The position numbers were made by a program, and so were the translations under genes. Below the pieces are notes generated by a model. The model was not told the origin of the DNA and did not search any database. It was given only the letters and a program-made list of their open reading frames with translations. Below, piece after piece: positions 8,187 to 16,488 of a stretch of DNA of 64,000 nucleotides. The first letter of the stretch is position 1. Each line of letters starts with the position of its first letter. The stretch comes from Mesorhizobium qingshengii (GTDB lineage: Bacteria > Pseudomonadota > Alphaproteobacteria > Rhizobiales > Rhizobiaceae): positions 1 through 64,000 of the forward strand of contig NZ_FMXM01000022.1 in NCBI RefSeq assembly GCF_900103325.1, read 5' to 3'.

Positions 8187-8546
8187 ATGGCTACCAAGGA
8201 ATCCATCCAGCGCCGCGCGCAGCGCGTCCGCCGTCAGATCAAGAAGGTCGCCGGTGAGCGCCCGCGTCTGTCGGTCCACCGCACGTCGAAGAACATCTAT
8301 GTGCAGGTCATCGACGACGCCAAGGGCCACACCATCGTCGCAGCCTCGACGCTCGAGAAGGACCTCAAGGGTTCGCTCAAGACCGGCGCCGACACCGCCG
8401 CCGCTGCCGCGATCGGCAAGCTGATCGCCGAGCGCGCCACCAAGGCTGGCGTCAAGGAAGTCGTCTTCGACCGCGGCGCCTACATCTATCACGGCCGCGT
8501 CAAGGCGCTCGCCGAGGCTGCCCGGGAGGGTGGTCTGAGCTTCTAA
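8187..8546 (+). CDS. rplR: 50S ribosomal protein L18
   Basis: 119 residues. RPRLSVHRTSKNIYVQVIDD and the end VFDRGAYIYHGRVKALAEAA are typical L18, a 5S rRNA-binding protein with L5 and L25. AAGGCAAGGAACTATC precedes the ATG. It is flanked on both sides by palindromic elements, an unusual degree of interruption for the spc operon. Confidence 0.97.
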   Translation: MATKESIQRRAQRVRRQIKKVAGERPRLSVHRTSKNIYVQVIDDAKGHTIVAASTLEKDLKGSLKTGADTAAAAAIGKLIAERATKAGVKEVVFDRGAYIYHGRVKALAEAAREGGLSF

Positions 8547-8590
8547 GCATGATCCCGAAAAGTTGCAGACTTTTCGGATAGAGATCATGC
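8547..8590. repeat. Intergenic palindromic element 3
   Basis: GCATGATC at 8547-8554 and GATCATGC at 8583-8590 are perfect outer arms; CCGAAAAGT and ACTTTTCGG form an inner stem. The element begins one base after the rplR TAA, so it will form a stem directly behind the L18 stop codon. This shape is a common rhizobial intergenic repeat. Confidence 0.75.
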
Positions 8591-8681
8591 GAAGGGAAAA
8601 ATGACTTTCGCCCCCGGTGACCCACAGAGGTGCCGGATCTTATCAGCAACCGTGCTTCCGGAAAAAAACAAGGAACAGGAT

Positions 8682-9245
8682 ATGGCACAGGAACGTAGGG
8701 ATGGCGGCCGCGGCCGCGATCGTGAAGAACGCGATGACGGCATGGTGGACAAGCTCGTCCACATCAACCGCGTCGCCAAGGTCGTCAAGGGCGGCCGTCG
8801 CTTCGGTTTTGCAGCACTCGTCGTCGTCGGCGACCAGAAGGGCCGTGTCGGCTTCGGTCACGGCAAGGCGCGCGAAGTGCCGGAAGCTATCCGCAAGGCA
8901 ACTGAATCGGCCAAGCGCGACATGATTTTCGTGCCGCTGCGCTCAGGCCGCACGCTGCACCACGACGTCGAGGGGCGTTGGGGCGCTGGCCGTGTTCTGC
9001 TGCGCGCCGCCAAGCAAGGTACCGGCATCATCGCCGGTGGCCCGATGCGCGCTGTCTTCGAGACGCTCGGCATGCATGACGTGGTCGCCAAGTCGATGGG
9101 TTCGTCGAACCCCTACAACATGGTTCGCGCCACGTTCGACGCGCTGAAGAGCCAGATGCATCCCAAGGATGTGGCTGCTGCGCGCGGCATCAAGTATTCG
9201 ACCCTTCAGGCCCGCCGCGGCACCGCCGTTGCGGCTGAAGAATAG
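8682..9245 (+). CDS. rpsE: 30S ribosomal protein S5
   Basis: 187 residues beginning MAQERRDGGRGRDREERDDG. The dsRNA-binding-like segment VKGGRRFGFAALVVVGDQKG and GHGKAREVPEAIRKATESAK are conserved. The frame is open to 8601, but the ATG at 8682 follows AAGGAACAGGAT and gives the usual rhizobial start with an acidic/basic N-terminal extension. S5 acts in decoding fidelity and mRNA helicase activity of the 30S. Confidence 0.97.
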   Translation: MAQERRDGGRGRDREERDDGMVDKLVHINRVAKVVKGGRRFGFAALVVVGDQKGRVGFGHGKAREVPEAIRKATESAKRDMIFVPLRSGRTLHHDVEGRWGAGRVLLRAAKQGTGIIAGGPMRAVFETLGMHDVVAKSMGSSNPYNMVRATFDALKSQMHPKDVAAARGIKYSTLQARRGTAVAAEE

Positions 9246-9270
9246 TCGACGCTGACCAGGGATTTTGACC

Positions 9271-9468
9271 ATGGCCAAGAAAGCAACCAAGACCATCACC
9301 GTTGAGCAGATCGGTTCGCCGATCCGCCGTCCGAAGGAGCAGCGCGCGACGCTGGTCGGGCTCGGCCTCAACAAGATGCACAAGCAGCGCACGCTGGAAG
9401 ATACGCCCTCCGTGCGCGGCATGATCGCCGCCGTCCAGCATCTCGTCCGCGTCGTGGACGAGGGCTGA
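9271..9468 (+). CDS. rpmD: 50S ribosomal protein L30
   Basis: 65 residues, MAKKATKTITVEQIGSPIRR with LVGLGLNKMHKQRTLEDTPS, a full-length bacterial L30. The ATG at 9271 is chosen over a TTG six bases upstream because it follows CCAGGGATTTTGACC at normal spacing. Located between rpsE and rplO as in most bacteria. Confidence 0.96.
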   Translation: MAKKATKTITVEQIGSPIRRPKEQRATLVGLGLNKMHKQRTLEDTPSVRGMIAAVQHLVRVVDEG

Positions 9469-9490
9469 GCCAAAGCGCAGGAGAACTCAG

Positions 9491-9964
9491 ATGAAACTCA
9501 ACGATCTGCGTGACAAGGACGGCGCGACGCATTCCAAGAAGCGTCTCGGCCGCGGCATCGGCTCCGGCTCCGGCAAGACCGGTGGTCGCGGCGTCAAGGG
9601 CCAGAAGGCGCGCTCCGGCGTTGCCATCAACGGCTTCGAGGGTGGCCAGATGCCGCTCTATCGGCGTCTGCCGAAGCGCGGCTTCAACAACATCTTCGCC
9701 AAGAGCTTCACCGTTGTGTCGCTGGCCCGTATCCAGGTCGCCCTCGACGCCAAGAAGCTCGATGCCAAGGCAACCGTGACGGCTGAATCGCTCGTTGCTG
9801 CCGGCGTCATTCGCCGCGTCAAGGACGGCGTGCGCATCCTCTCCGACGGCGAGATCAAGGCGAAGCTCGCCTTTGACGTTGCGGGCGCCTCCAAGGCCGC
9901 GATCGAGAAGATCGAAAAGGCCGGTGGTTCGGTCAAGCTGCCGGAAAAGGCAGCTGCCGAGTAA
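9491..9964 (+). CDS. rplO: 50S ribosomal protein L15
   Basis: 157 residues. The Gly-rich N terminus KKRLGRGIGSGSGKTGGRGV and GFEGGQMPLYRRLPKRGFNN are L15 hallmarks; the protein is a late assembly factor on 23S rRNA. CGCAGGAGAACTCAG supplies a good ribosome-binding site. A 192-bp gap with repeats separates it from secY. Confidence 0.98.
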   Translation: MKLNDLRDKDGATHSKKRLGRGIGSGSGKTGGRGVKGQKARSGVAINGFEGGQMPLYRRLPKRGFNNIFAKSFTVVSLARIQVALDAKKLDAKATVTAESLVAAGVIRRVKDGVRILSDGEIKAKLAFDVAGASKAAIEKIEKAGGSVKLPEKAAAE

Positions 9965-9974
9965 CGGCAATTTG

Positions 9975-10022
9975 AAGCGCGATCGGCAAGAGTGGGAACC
10001 GTTTTTGCTCACGATTGCGCTT
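9975..10022. repeat. Intergenic palindromic element 4
   Basis: AAGCGC at 9975-9980 and GCGCTT at 10017-10022 are outer arms; GATCGGCAAGAG and TTTTTGCTCACGATT form the inner part with GGAACCG between them. It is a second mosaic type related in layout to the elements at 8053 and 8547 but different in sequence. It lies between rplO and secY. Confidence 0.6.
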
Positions 10023-10038
10023 TGATCTGCTCAATTAG

Positions 10039-10060
10039 GCGGCCGCGTCAACGCGGCCGC
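10039..10060 (+). promoter_or_regulatory. GC-rich hairpin between rplO and secY
   Basis: GCGGCCGCGT (10039-10048) pairs with ACGCGGCCGC (10051-10060) across a two-base loop, a perfect 10-bp stem. It is followed by TTGCATG, not a T-run, so termination would be weak at best. It may tune read-through from the spc ribosomal genes into secY; this is inference. Confidence 0.4.
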
Positions 10061-10156
10061 TTGCATGTTTAGAGCCCGGAGCTTATCTCGTGAGCTTCGG
10101 TGAAACGCACCGCCTGACCTTCGGGCCATCAAGCGTTACCAAGCGGAGAATCAGGC

Positions 10157-11497
10157 ATGGCTTCGGCTGCTGAACAACTAGCCTCGAATCTGAATTTCTC
10201 GGCCTTCGCCAAGGCGGAGGACCTGAAGAAACGCATCTGGTTCACCATCGGCGCGTTGCTCGTCTATCGCCTCGGCACGTATATTCCGCTTCCCGGCATC
10301 AATCCCGACGCCTTCGCGCAGGCCTTCTCCTCGCAGAGCAAAGGTGTGCTCGGCATGTTCAACATGTTCGCCGGCGGTGCCGTGCAGCGCATGGCGATCT
10401 TCGCGCTGGGCATCATGCCGTACATTTCCGCCTCCATCATCATGCAGCTGATGACCTCGGTCATCCCTTCGCTGGAAGCGCTGAAGAAGGAAGGCGAGCA
10501 GGGCCGCAAGGTCATCAACCAGTATACGCGCTACGGCACCGTGCTTTTGGCGCTGGTTCAGGCCTATGGCATTTCTGTGGGCCTGGAGAACGGCAACGGC
10601 ATCGTCAATGATCCCGGCATGTTCTTCCGCCTCTCGACCGTCGTCACACTGGTCGGCGGCACCATGTTCCTGATGTGGCTCGGCGAGCAGATCACCGCGC
10701 GCGGCATCGGCAACGGCATTTCGCTGATCATCTTCTCCGGTATCGTCGCCGGCCTGCCGCGCGCCATTTCCGGCACGCTTGAGCTTGGCCGCACCGGCGC
10801 CTTGTCGACCGGCCTCATCCTGGCGATCATCGTCTTGGCCATCGTCGTCATCGCCCTCATTGTGTTCTTCGAGCGTGCCCAGCGTCGCCTGCTGATCCAG
10901 TATCCGAAGCGTCAGGTCGGCAACCGGATGTTCCAGGGCGACACCTCGCATCTGCCGCTGAAGCTCAACACCTCAGGCGTCATTCCGCCGATCTTCGCCT
11001 CGTCGCTGCTGTTGCTGCCGGCCACCGTCGCCGGCTTCTCGCAGACGACCAACATGCCGGCCTGGGCGAGCACCATCCTGGCTTCGCTCGGCCACGGTCA
11101 GCCGCTTTACATGGCATTCTATGCGGCGATGATCGTGTTCTTCGCTTTCTTCTATACTGCGATTGTCTTCAACCCGAAGGACACCGCCGACCAGCTCAAG
11201 AAGCATTCGGGCTTCATCCCGGGCTATCGTCCGGGCGAGCGCACCGCCGATTACATCGATTACGTTCTCACCCGCATCACCGTCGTCGGCGCCATCTATT
11301 TGGTGCTGGTGTGCCTGCTGCCGGAGTTCCTGATCTCGGCGACTGGCGTACCATTCTACCTTGGTGGCACATCGCTTCTGATCGTGGTCAGTGTCACGCT
11401 CGATACGGTTGCGCAGATTCAGGGACACCTGATCGCGCACCAGTATGAAGGCCTGATCAAGAAGTCGAAGCTGCGCGGGGGGAAGAAAGCCAGATGA
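10157..11497 (+). CDS. secY: Preprotein translocase subunit SecY
   Basis: 446 residues with ten predicted membrane spans, the channel subunit of the SecYEG translocon in the inner membrane. YRLGTYIPLPGINPDAFAQ near the N terminus, the plug/TM2 region MFAGGAVQRMAIFALGIMPY, the cytoplasmic loop KKHSGFIPGYRPGERTADYI and DTVAQIQGHLIAHQYEG at the end are conserved. It follows rplO after a repeat-containing gap and its TGA overlaps the adk ATG (ATGA). Confidence 0.98.
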   Translation: MASAAEQLASNLNFSAFAKAEDLKKRIWFTIGALLVYRLGTYIPLPGINPDAFAQAFSSQSKGVLGMFNMFAGGAVQRMAIFALGIMPYISASIIMQLMTSVIPSLEALKKEGEQGRKVINQYTRYGTVLLALVQAYGISVGLENGNGIVNDPGMFFRLSTVVTLVGGTMFLMWLGEQITARGIGNGISLIIFSGIVAGLPRAISGTLELGRTGALSTGLILAIIVLAIVVIALIVFFERAQRRLLIQYPKRQVGNRMFQGDTSHLPLKLNTSGVIPPIFASSLLLLPATVAGFSQTTNMPAWASTILASLGHGQPLYMAFYAAMIVFFAFFYTAIVFNPKDTADQLKKHSGFIPGYRPGERTADYIDYVLTRITVVGAIYLVLVCLLPEFLISATGVPFYLGGTSLLIVVSVTLDTVAQIQGHLIAHQYEGLIKKSKLRGGKKAR

Positions 11498-12090
11498 GGT
11501 TGATTTTGCTTGGGCCGCCAGGGGCGGGCAAGGGGACACAAGCACAAAGACTGGTAGAAAAACACGGCATACCCCAGCTTTCGACGGGCGACATGCTGCG
11601 TGCTGCCGTCCAGGCCGGTACCGAAGTCGGCAAGCGCGCCAAGGCGGTGATGGATGCCGGTGAACTGGTGTCCGATGCCATCGTCAATGCGATCGTCGCC
11701 GAGCGTATCGATCAGGCCGATTGCGCGAAGGGGTTCATCCTCGACGGATATCCGCGAACCCTGGTTCAGGCGGACGCGGTGGAAGCAATGCTTTCGGATC
11801 GTTCCCAGGGCCTGGATGCCGTTGTCGAACTTGTCGTCGACGACAAGGCGCTGGTTGGTCGAATCGTCAAGCGCGCAAACGAGGCACAGGCCGCCGGTCT
11901 GCCCGTACGCAAGGACGATAATCCGGCCGTGTTCGAGGAACGCCTGAGAGAGTACTACAAGAAGACGTCGCCGCTGATTGGCTACTATTATGCCAAGGGC
12001 AAGCTCAGGAGCGTCGACGGCATGGCCGACATCGATCAGGTGACTGAACAGATCGAGGCAGTGCTCAAGGCGGCAACGCGGGGAAATTAA
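11494..12090 (+). CDS. adk: Adenylate kinase
   Basis: 198 residues. The P-loop LLGPPGAGKGTQAQ opens the protein, followed by STGDMLRAAVQAG and FILDGYPRTLVQA, the AMP-binding segments. It interconverts ATP plus AMP and two ADP. The region RIVKRANEAQAAGLPVRKDD shows the short-LID variant without zinc cysteines, usual for alphaproteobacteria. It overlaps secY by four bases, so it is co-translated. No rpmJ (L36) lies between secY and rpsM, unlike enterobacteria. Confidence 0.97.
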   Translation: MRLILLGPPGAGKGTQAQRLVEKHGIPQLSTGDMLRAAVQAGTEVGKRAKAVMDAGELVSDAIVNAIVAERIDQADCAKGFILDGYPRTLVQADAVEAMLSDRSQGLDAVVELVVDDKALVGRIVKRANEAQAAGLPVRKDDNPAVFEERLREYYKKTSPLIGYYYAKGKLRSVDGMADIDQVTEQIEAVLKAATRGN

Positions 12091-12099
12091 CGATTGCGC

Positions 12100-12128
12100 T
12101 TGACGGGAGCGGTTCGCTGCGGTATGGC
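12100..12128 (+). promoter_or_regulatory. Possible sigma-70-type promoter before rpsM
   Basis: TTGACG (12100-12105) and TATGGC (12123-12128) are separated by 17 bases in the 191-bp adk-rpsM gap, about 155 bp before the rpsM ATG. If active it would let the alpha-operon genes rpsM, rpsK, rpoA and rplQ be made independently of the upstream run. Only sequence match supports it. Confidence 0.4.
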
Positions 12129-12281
12129 GGCCCGTCTTCCTATCAGGCATGGGCTTTGCTTGTCCGCAAGGGCAAGGCAGCCGCTTTGAACTGGAAACTC
12201 CCGCATGGGCCGGCCTCCACCGGACGCGGGGCAACTTAAGATAGCGCCGGTTCGTCCGGCCCACATGGAGAAGAGAAGAAC

Positions 12282-12650
12282 ATGGCTCGTATAGCCGGCG
12301 TTAACATTCCGACCAACAAGCGCGTCGTCATCGCGCTTCAGTACATTCACGGCATCGGCAAGAAGTTCGCCCAGGAGATCGTCGACAAGGTCGGCATCCC
12401 GGCCGAGCGTCGCGTCAATCAGCTGACCGACGCGGAAGTGCTGCAGATCCGCGAAACGATCGACCGCGACTATCAGGTCGAGGGCGACCTGCGCCGCGAA
12501 GTGTCGATGAACATCAAGCGGCTCATGGACCTCGGCTGCTACCGCGGCCTGCGGCATCGCCGCTCGCTGCCGGTTCGCGGCCAGCGCACGCATACCAATG
12601 CGCGCACCCGCAAGGGCCCGGCCAAGTCGATCGCCGGCAAGAAGAAGTAA
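12282..12650 (+). CDS. rpsM: 30S ribosomal protein S13
   Basis: 122 residues: MARIAGVNIPTNKRVVIALQ and GLRHRRSLPVRGQRTHTNAR are S13 signatures, with the basic C-terminal tail that touches P-site tRNA. S13 forms the B1 bridges to the 50S. GGAGAAGAGAAGAAC precedes the ATG. First gene of the alpha operon segment. Confidence 0.98.
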   Translation: MARIAGVNIPTNKRVVIALQYIHGIGKKFAQEIVDKVGIPAERRVNQLTDAEVLQIRETIDRDYQVEGDLRREVSMNIKRLMDLGCYRGLRHRRSLPVRGQRTHTNARTRKGPAKSIAGKKK

Positions 12651-12778
12651 GTTTCGGACGGCTTGTCCGTCTCGCCCGGCAGCCTCGGCTGCCGGTTGCG
12701 TTTTCCCGGCAACTGAAAAGCGGGAAGGGTGGAGCCGCTGGCATTACGGCGGTGTAGAGATCAACTGAAAGGACTATC

Positions 12779-13168
12779 ATGGCCAAGGAAGCCGCTCGTG
12801 TTCGCCGTCGCGAACGCAAGAATATCTCGTCGGGCGTTGCCCACGTCAATTCGACCTTCAACAACACGATGATCACCATCACCGACGCGCAGGGCAATTC
12901 GATTGCCTGGTCGTCGGCCGGTGCCCAGGGCTTCAAGGGTTCGCGCAAGTCGACCCCGTTTGCCGCCCAGATGGCTGCCGAGGACGTTGCCAAGAAGGCC
13001 CAGGAACACGGCATGCGCATGCTCGAAGTCGAGGTCTGCGGACCCGGCTCCGGTCGTGAATCGGCGCTGCGCGCCCTGCAGGCGGCCGGCTTCACCATCA
13101 CCTCGATCCGTGATGTGACGCCGATCCCGCACAACGGTTGCCGCCCGCGCAAGAAGCGCCGCGTCTAA
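12779..13168 (+). CDS. rpsK: 30S ribosomal protein S11
   Basis: 129 residues with GVAHVNSTFNNTMITITDAQ and the C-terminal DVTPIPHNGCRPRKKRRV, both diagnostic. S11 lies on the 30S platform near the E-site mRNA. AAAGGACTATC precedes the ATG. The 128-bp gap after rpsM holds a hairpin built on CGGCAGCC/GGCTGCCG. Confidence 0.98.
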   Translation: MAKEAARVRRRERKNISSGVAHVNSTFNNTMITITDAQGNSIAWSSAGAQGFKGSRKSTPFAAQMAAEDVAKKAQEHGMRMLEVEVCGPGSGRESALRALQAAGFTITSIRDVTPIPHNGCRPRKKRRV

Positions 13169-13269
13169 GAAATTATCGAACGCCGCGTGAACGCCAAGAG
13201 CGTTCCTCCGCGGTATTCCAGGTCGCCCGCCACGATTGGATGGTGGCGGGTCAACGGAAGGAAAGCATC

Positions 13270-14280
13270 ATGATCCAGAAAAATTGGCAGGAACTGATCA
13301 AGCCGAACAAGATCGAGTTCTCGTCGAAGAAGAAGACACTGACCACTCTGGTCGCCGAGCCGCTCGAGCGCGGCTTTGGCCTGACGCTCGGCAACGCGCT
13401 GCGTCGCGTGCTTCTGTCTTCGCTGCGCGGTGCGGCTGTTACCGCCGTGCAGATCGACGGTGTTCTGCATGAATTCTCGTCCATCGCCGGTGTGCGCGAG
13501 GACGTGACCGACATCGTCTTGAACATCAAGGAAATCGCCATCCGCATGGAAGGCGATGGCCCCAAGCGCATGGTCGTTCGCAAGCAGGGGCCAGGTGCGG
13601 TTCTCGCCGGCGACATCCAGACGGTTGGCGATGTCGAGATCCTCAACCCCGACCACGTCATCTGCACGCTGGACGAAGGCGCTGAAATCCGCATGGAATT
13701 CACCGTCGACACCGGCAAGGGCTACGTGCCGGCAGACCGCAATCGCGCCGAGGACGCGCCGATTGGCCTCATCCCGGTCGACAGCCTCTATTCGCCGGTC
13801 AAGAAGGTCTCCTACAAGGTCGAGAACACCCGCGAGGGTCAGGTTCTCGACTATGACAAGCTGACCATGACGATCGAGACCGACGGTTCGATCACCGGCG
13901 AGGACGCGGTGGCTTTCGCAGCTCGCATCCTGCAGGACCAGCTCGGCCTGTTCGTCAACTTCGACGAGCCGCAGAAGGAAGTCGCTGCGGAAGCCGTCAC
14001 CGAGCTCGCCTTCAACCCGGCGCTGCTCAAGAAGGTCGACGAGCTCGAGCTTTCGGTCCGTTCGGCCAACTGCCTGAAGAACGACAACATCGTCTACATC
14101 GGCGACCTGATCCAGAAGACCGAAGCCGAGATGCTGCGCACCCCGAACTTCGGCCGCAAGTCGCTGAACGAGATCAAGGAAGTGCTGGCGGCGATGGGCT
14201 TGCACCTCGGCATGGAAGTGCCGGACTGGCCGCCGGAAAACATCGAAGACCTCGCCAAGCGTTACGAAGATCAGTATTGA
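13270..14280 (+). CDS. rpoA: RNA polymerase alpha subunit
   Basis: 336 residues. The N-terminal dimerisation and assembly domain carries LERGFGLTLGNALRRVLLSS; the C-terminal UP-element domain carries LELSVRSANCLKNDNIVYIG and TPNFGRKSLNEIKEVLAAMG. The start at 13270 (MIQKNWQELIKPNKIEF) follows AAGGAAAGCATC; the frame is open upstream, overlapping rpsK, but that extension is not part of the family. It is an essential subunit of RNA polymerase, co-transcribed with S13, S11 and L17. Confidence 0.98.
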   Translation: MIQKNWQELIKPNKIEFSSKKKTLTTLVAEPLERGFGLTLGNALRRVLLSSLRGAAVTAVQIDGVLHEFSSIAGVREDVTDIVLNIKEIAIRMEGDGPKRMVVRKQGPGAVLAGDIQTVGDVEILNPDHVICTLDEGAEIRMEFTVDTGKGYVPADRNRAEDAPIGLIPVDSLYSPVKKVSYKVENTREGQVLDYDKLTMTIETDGSITGEDAVAFAARILQDQLGLFVNFDEPQKEVAAEAVTELAFNPALLKKVDELELSVRSANCLKNDNIVYIGDLIQKTEAEMLRTPNFGRKSLNEIKEVLAAMGLHLGMEVPDWPPENIEDLAKRYEDQY

Positions 14281-14319
14281 GGCTGAGGCCTCTCGAACCC
14301 GCAATGAAGGAGAAGAGCC

Positions 14320-14751
14320 ATGCGCCACGGATTTAAGGGCCGCCGGTTCGCCCGCAGCATAAGCCACCGCAAGTCGATGTTCGCCAACCTGGCGGTGTCG
14401 TTGCTCGAGCACGAGCAGATCGTCACCACCCTGCCGAAGGCGAAGGACCTGCGTCCGATCGTCGAGAAGCTGGTAACGCTCGGCAAGCGCGGCGACCTGC
14501 ACGCCCGCCGCCAGGTGATCGCGCAGATCGGCAATGAAGGCGTCGTCAAGCGCCTGTTCGACACCATCGCCCCACGCTACGCCACCCGCAACGGCGGCTA
14601 CCTGCGCATCATGAAGGCGGGCTTCCGCCACGGCGACAACGCAGCGATGGCGGTCATCGAATTCGTCGACCGCGACACCTCGGCCAAGGGCGCCGGCGAC
14701 CGCGCCCGCATGGAGGCGGAAGGCACCGACGAGGAAGCCGCGGCCGCATAA
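14320..14751 (+). CDS. rplQ: 50S ribosomal protein L17
   Basis: 143 residues: MRHGFKGRRFARSISHRKSM and TTLPKAKDLRPIVEKLVTLG identify L17. The end is an Ala/Glu-rich tail (EGTDEEAAAA) of the kind seen in rhizobia. AAGGAGAAGAGCC precedes the ATG. It is the last gene of the ribosomal run; a strong terminator follows 25 bp after the stop. Confidence 0.98.
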   Translation: MRHGFKGRRFARSISHRKSMFANLAVSLLEHEQIVTTLPKAKDLRPIVEKLVTLGKRGDLHARRQVIAQIGNEGVVKRLFDTIAPRYATRNGGYLRIMKAGFRHGDNAAMAVIEFVDRDTSAKGAGDRARMEAEGTDEEAAAA

Positions 14752-14775
14752 GGCTCGGCTTTTCCTGAAGAGTTC

Positions 14776-14803
14776 AAAGGGGCCTGCAGGCCCCTTTTGT
14801 TTT
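14776..14803 (+). terminator. Rho-independent terminator after rplQ
   Basis: AAAGGGGCC pairs with GGCCCCTTT around TGCA and is followed by TTGTTTT. This closes the S10-spc-alpha transcription unit. Confidence 0.85.
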
Positions 14804-14949
14804 CTTGAAGCGGCAATTTGCGGCGAAGCGGATTTCTTGCCAGGAACCGAGGGCCTTTTGGCCGAAATATTCGGATTTCAGAGGCTTAGCCTTTCATTTT
14901 GCACAATCGTCGGGACAATGCGCCCGAACTCGCCCTGGAGGATTCGCGA

Positions 14950-16440
14950 ATGCGCGCCAAAAGACTGTCCCTTGTTCTGCTCTGCGCCATGCTGGCGTTC
15001 GCAGCCGCGCCGGCAGTCAGGCAAGCTCTTGCCGAGGATGCCCCCAAGGCAGACCCCGGGCTTTCCGATGTGCTGACCGACCTGCTGCATGGCGTGGAGG
15101 GCGAAAACACCACATCGGGGCCCGACAAGCGCGTGCCCTTCGGCCGCGAGGAAGTGCAACTGTCGTTCGCGCCGCTGGTCAAGCAGACAGCGCCTGCCGT
15201 GGTCAATGTCTATGCCTCGCAGACGGCCAAGGTCACGTCGCCTTTTGAAGGCGATCCGTTCTTCGAGGAGTTTTTCGGCCGCGCGCAGCCGCGGGCGCAG
15301 TCTTCGCTGGGCTCGGGGGTGCTTGTCGATCCAAGCGGCGTCATCGTCACCAATTTCCACGTCATCAAGGACGCCGACGAGGTCAAGGTGGCGACCGCCG
15401 ACGGGCGCGAATTCACCAGCAAGGTGATGTTGAAAGATGAGACTCTTGATCTTGCCGTGCTCAAGATCGAGTCCGACAAGCCGTTTCCCGTCATCGCCAT
15501 TGGCGATTCCGATGCACTCGAGGTCGGCGACCTGGTGCTGGCCATCGGCAATCCCTTCGGCGTCGGACAGACCACGACGAGCGGCATCGTTTCGGCCCTT
15601 GCCCGCAGCCATATCGGCGTTTCGGATTCAGGCTATTTCATCCAGACCGACGCCGCCATCAATCCCGGCAATTCCGGTGGTGCGCTGATCAACATGGGTG
15701 GCCAGTTGGTCGGCATCAACACCGCCATCTATAGCCGCAGCGGCGGCTCGATCGGCATCGGCTTTGCGATCCCCGCCAATATGGTGCGCGCTTTCGCCGA
15801 CGCAGCCAAGGCCGGCCTCGATTTCTTCGAGCGTCCCTATATCGGTGCCGAGTTCGAAGCAGTGACACCACAAATCGCAGAATCGCTCGCCATGGAGAAG
15901 CCGACGGGGGCTCTGGTCTCTTCGGTCGACGCGGCGGGCCCGGCGGGCAAGGCAGGGCTGAAGCCGGGCGATGTCGTGCTGCAGATCAACGGCAAGCCTG
16001 TCGAGAGCATTGAGGCGCTGGACTACCGCATGGCGACGCTGTCGATCGGTACCAAGGCCAACTTCGCGATCCTGACCAAGGGACAACAAGCAGCGATGGA
16101 CATCGCGCTCGAGCGCGCGCCGGAGGGTGCAAAAGCCTCGGAAGTGACGCTGCATGGCCGCAGCCCGTTCTCGGGGGCCAAGGTCGCCGAACTGTCGCCG
16201 CGGCTTGCCCAGAAGCTTGGACTGCGCACCGACCTAAAAGGCGTGACGGTGATCGACATCAATCGCGATTCGCCGGCCGCCGATTTCGGCTTCCAGCCCG
16301 GCGATATCGTGCGCGAGGTGAACGGCACGACCATCGATACCGCGGCAACGCTGGCGCAGGTCGCCCAGCAGGATACGCGCTGGTGGCGCTTTACCGTCGA
16401 GCGCGGCGGGCAGATACTGCGTCAGGTATTGCGTTATTAG
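14950..16440 (+). CDS. Deg/HtrA-family periplasmic serine protease
   Basis: 496 residues. An N-terminal signal peptide (MRAKRLSLVLLCAMLAFAAA, likely cleaved after QALA) sends it to the periplasm. The trypsin-like domain keeps the triad: His in TNFHVIKDAD, Asp in DETLDLAVLKI and Ser in NPGNSGGALI. Two PDZ domains follow (about 290-385 and 395-495). The family degrades or refolds damaged envelope proteins. The ATG at 14950 follows CTGGAGGATTCGCGA, better than an upstream ATG at 14899. It is monocistronic or co-transcribed with rarA, 48 bp downstream. Which Deg paralogue it is cannot be decided from sequence alone. Confidence 0.93.
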   Translation: MRAKRLSLVLLCAMLAFAAAPAVRQALAEDAPKADPGLSDVLTDLLHGVEGENTTSGPDKRVPFGREEVQLSFAPLVKQTAPAVVNVYASQTAKVTSPFEGDPFFEEFFGRAQPRAQSSLGSGVLVDPSGVIVTNFHVIKDADEVKVATADGREFTSKVMLKDETLDLAVLKIESDKPFPVIAIGDSDALEVGDLVLAIGNPFGVGQTTTSGIVSALARSHIGVSDSGYFIQTDAAINPGNSGGALINMGGQLVGINTAIYSRSGGSIGIGFAIPANMVRAFADAAKAGLDFFERPYIGAEFEAVTPQIAESLAMEKPTGALVSSVDAAGPAGKAGLKPGDVVLQINGKPVESIEALDYRMATLSIGTKANFAILTKGQQAAMDIALERAPEGAKASEVTLHGRSPFSGAKVAELSPRLAQKLGLRTDLKGVTVIDINRDSPAADFGFQPGDIVREVNGTTIDTAATLAQVAQQDTRWWRFTVERGGQILRQVLRY

Positions 16441-16441
16441 A

Positions 16442-16455
16442 GCACGGGCCCGTGC
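16442..16455. repeat. Short palindrome after the Deg protease
   Basis: GCACGGGCCCGTGC is a perfect 14-bp palindrome right behind the protease stop and 34 bp before rarA. No T-run follows. Function unknown; it may be a remnant of an intergenic element. Confidence 0.4.
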
Positions 16456-16488
16456 AATCGGGCGCATGCTCCAACCAAAAAGAAGTGC

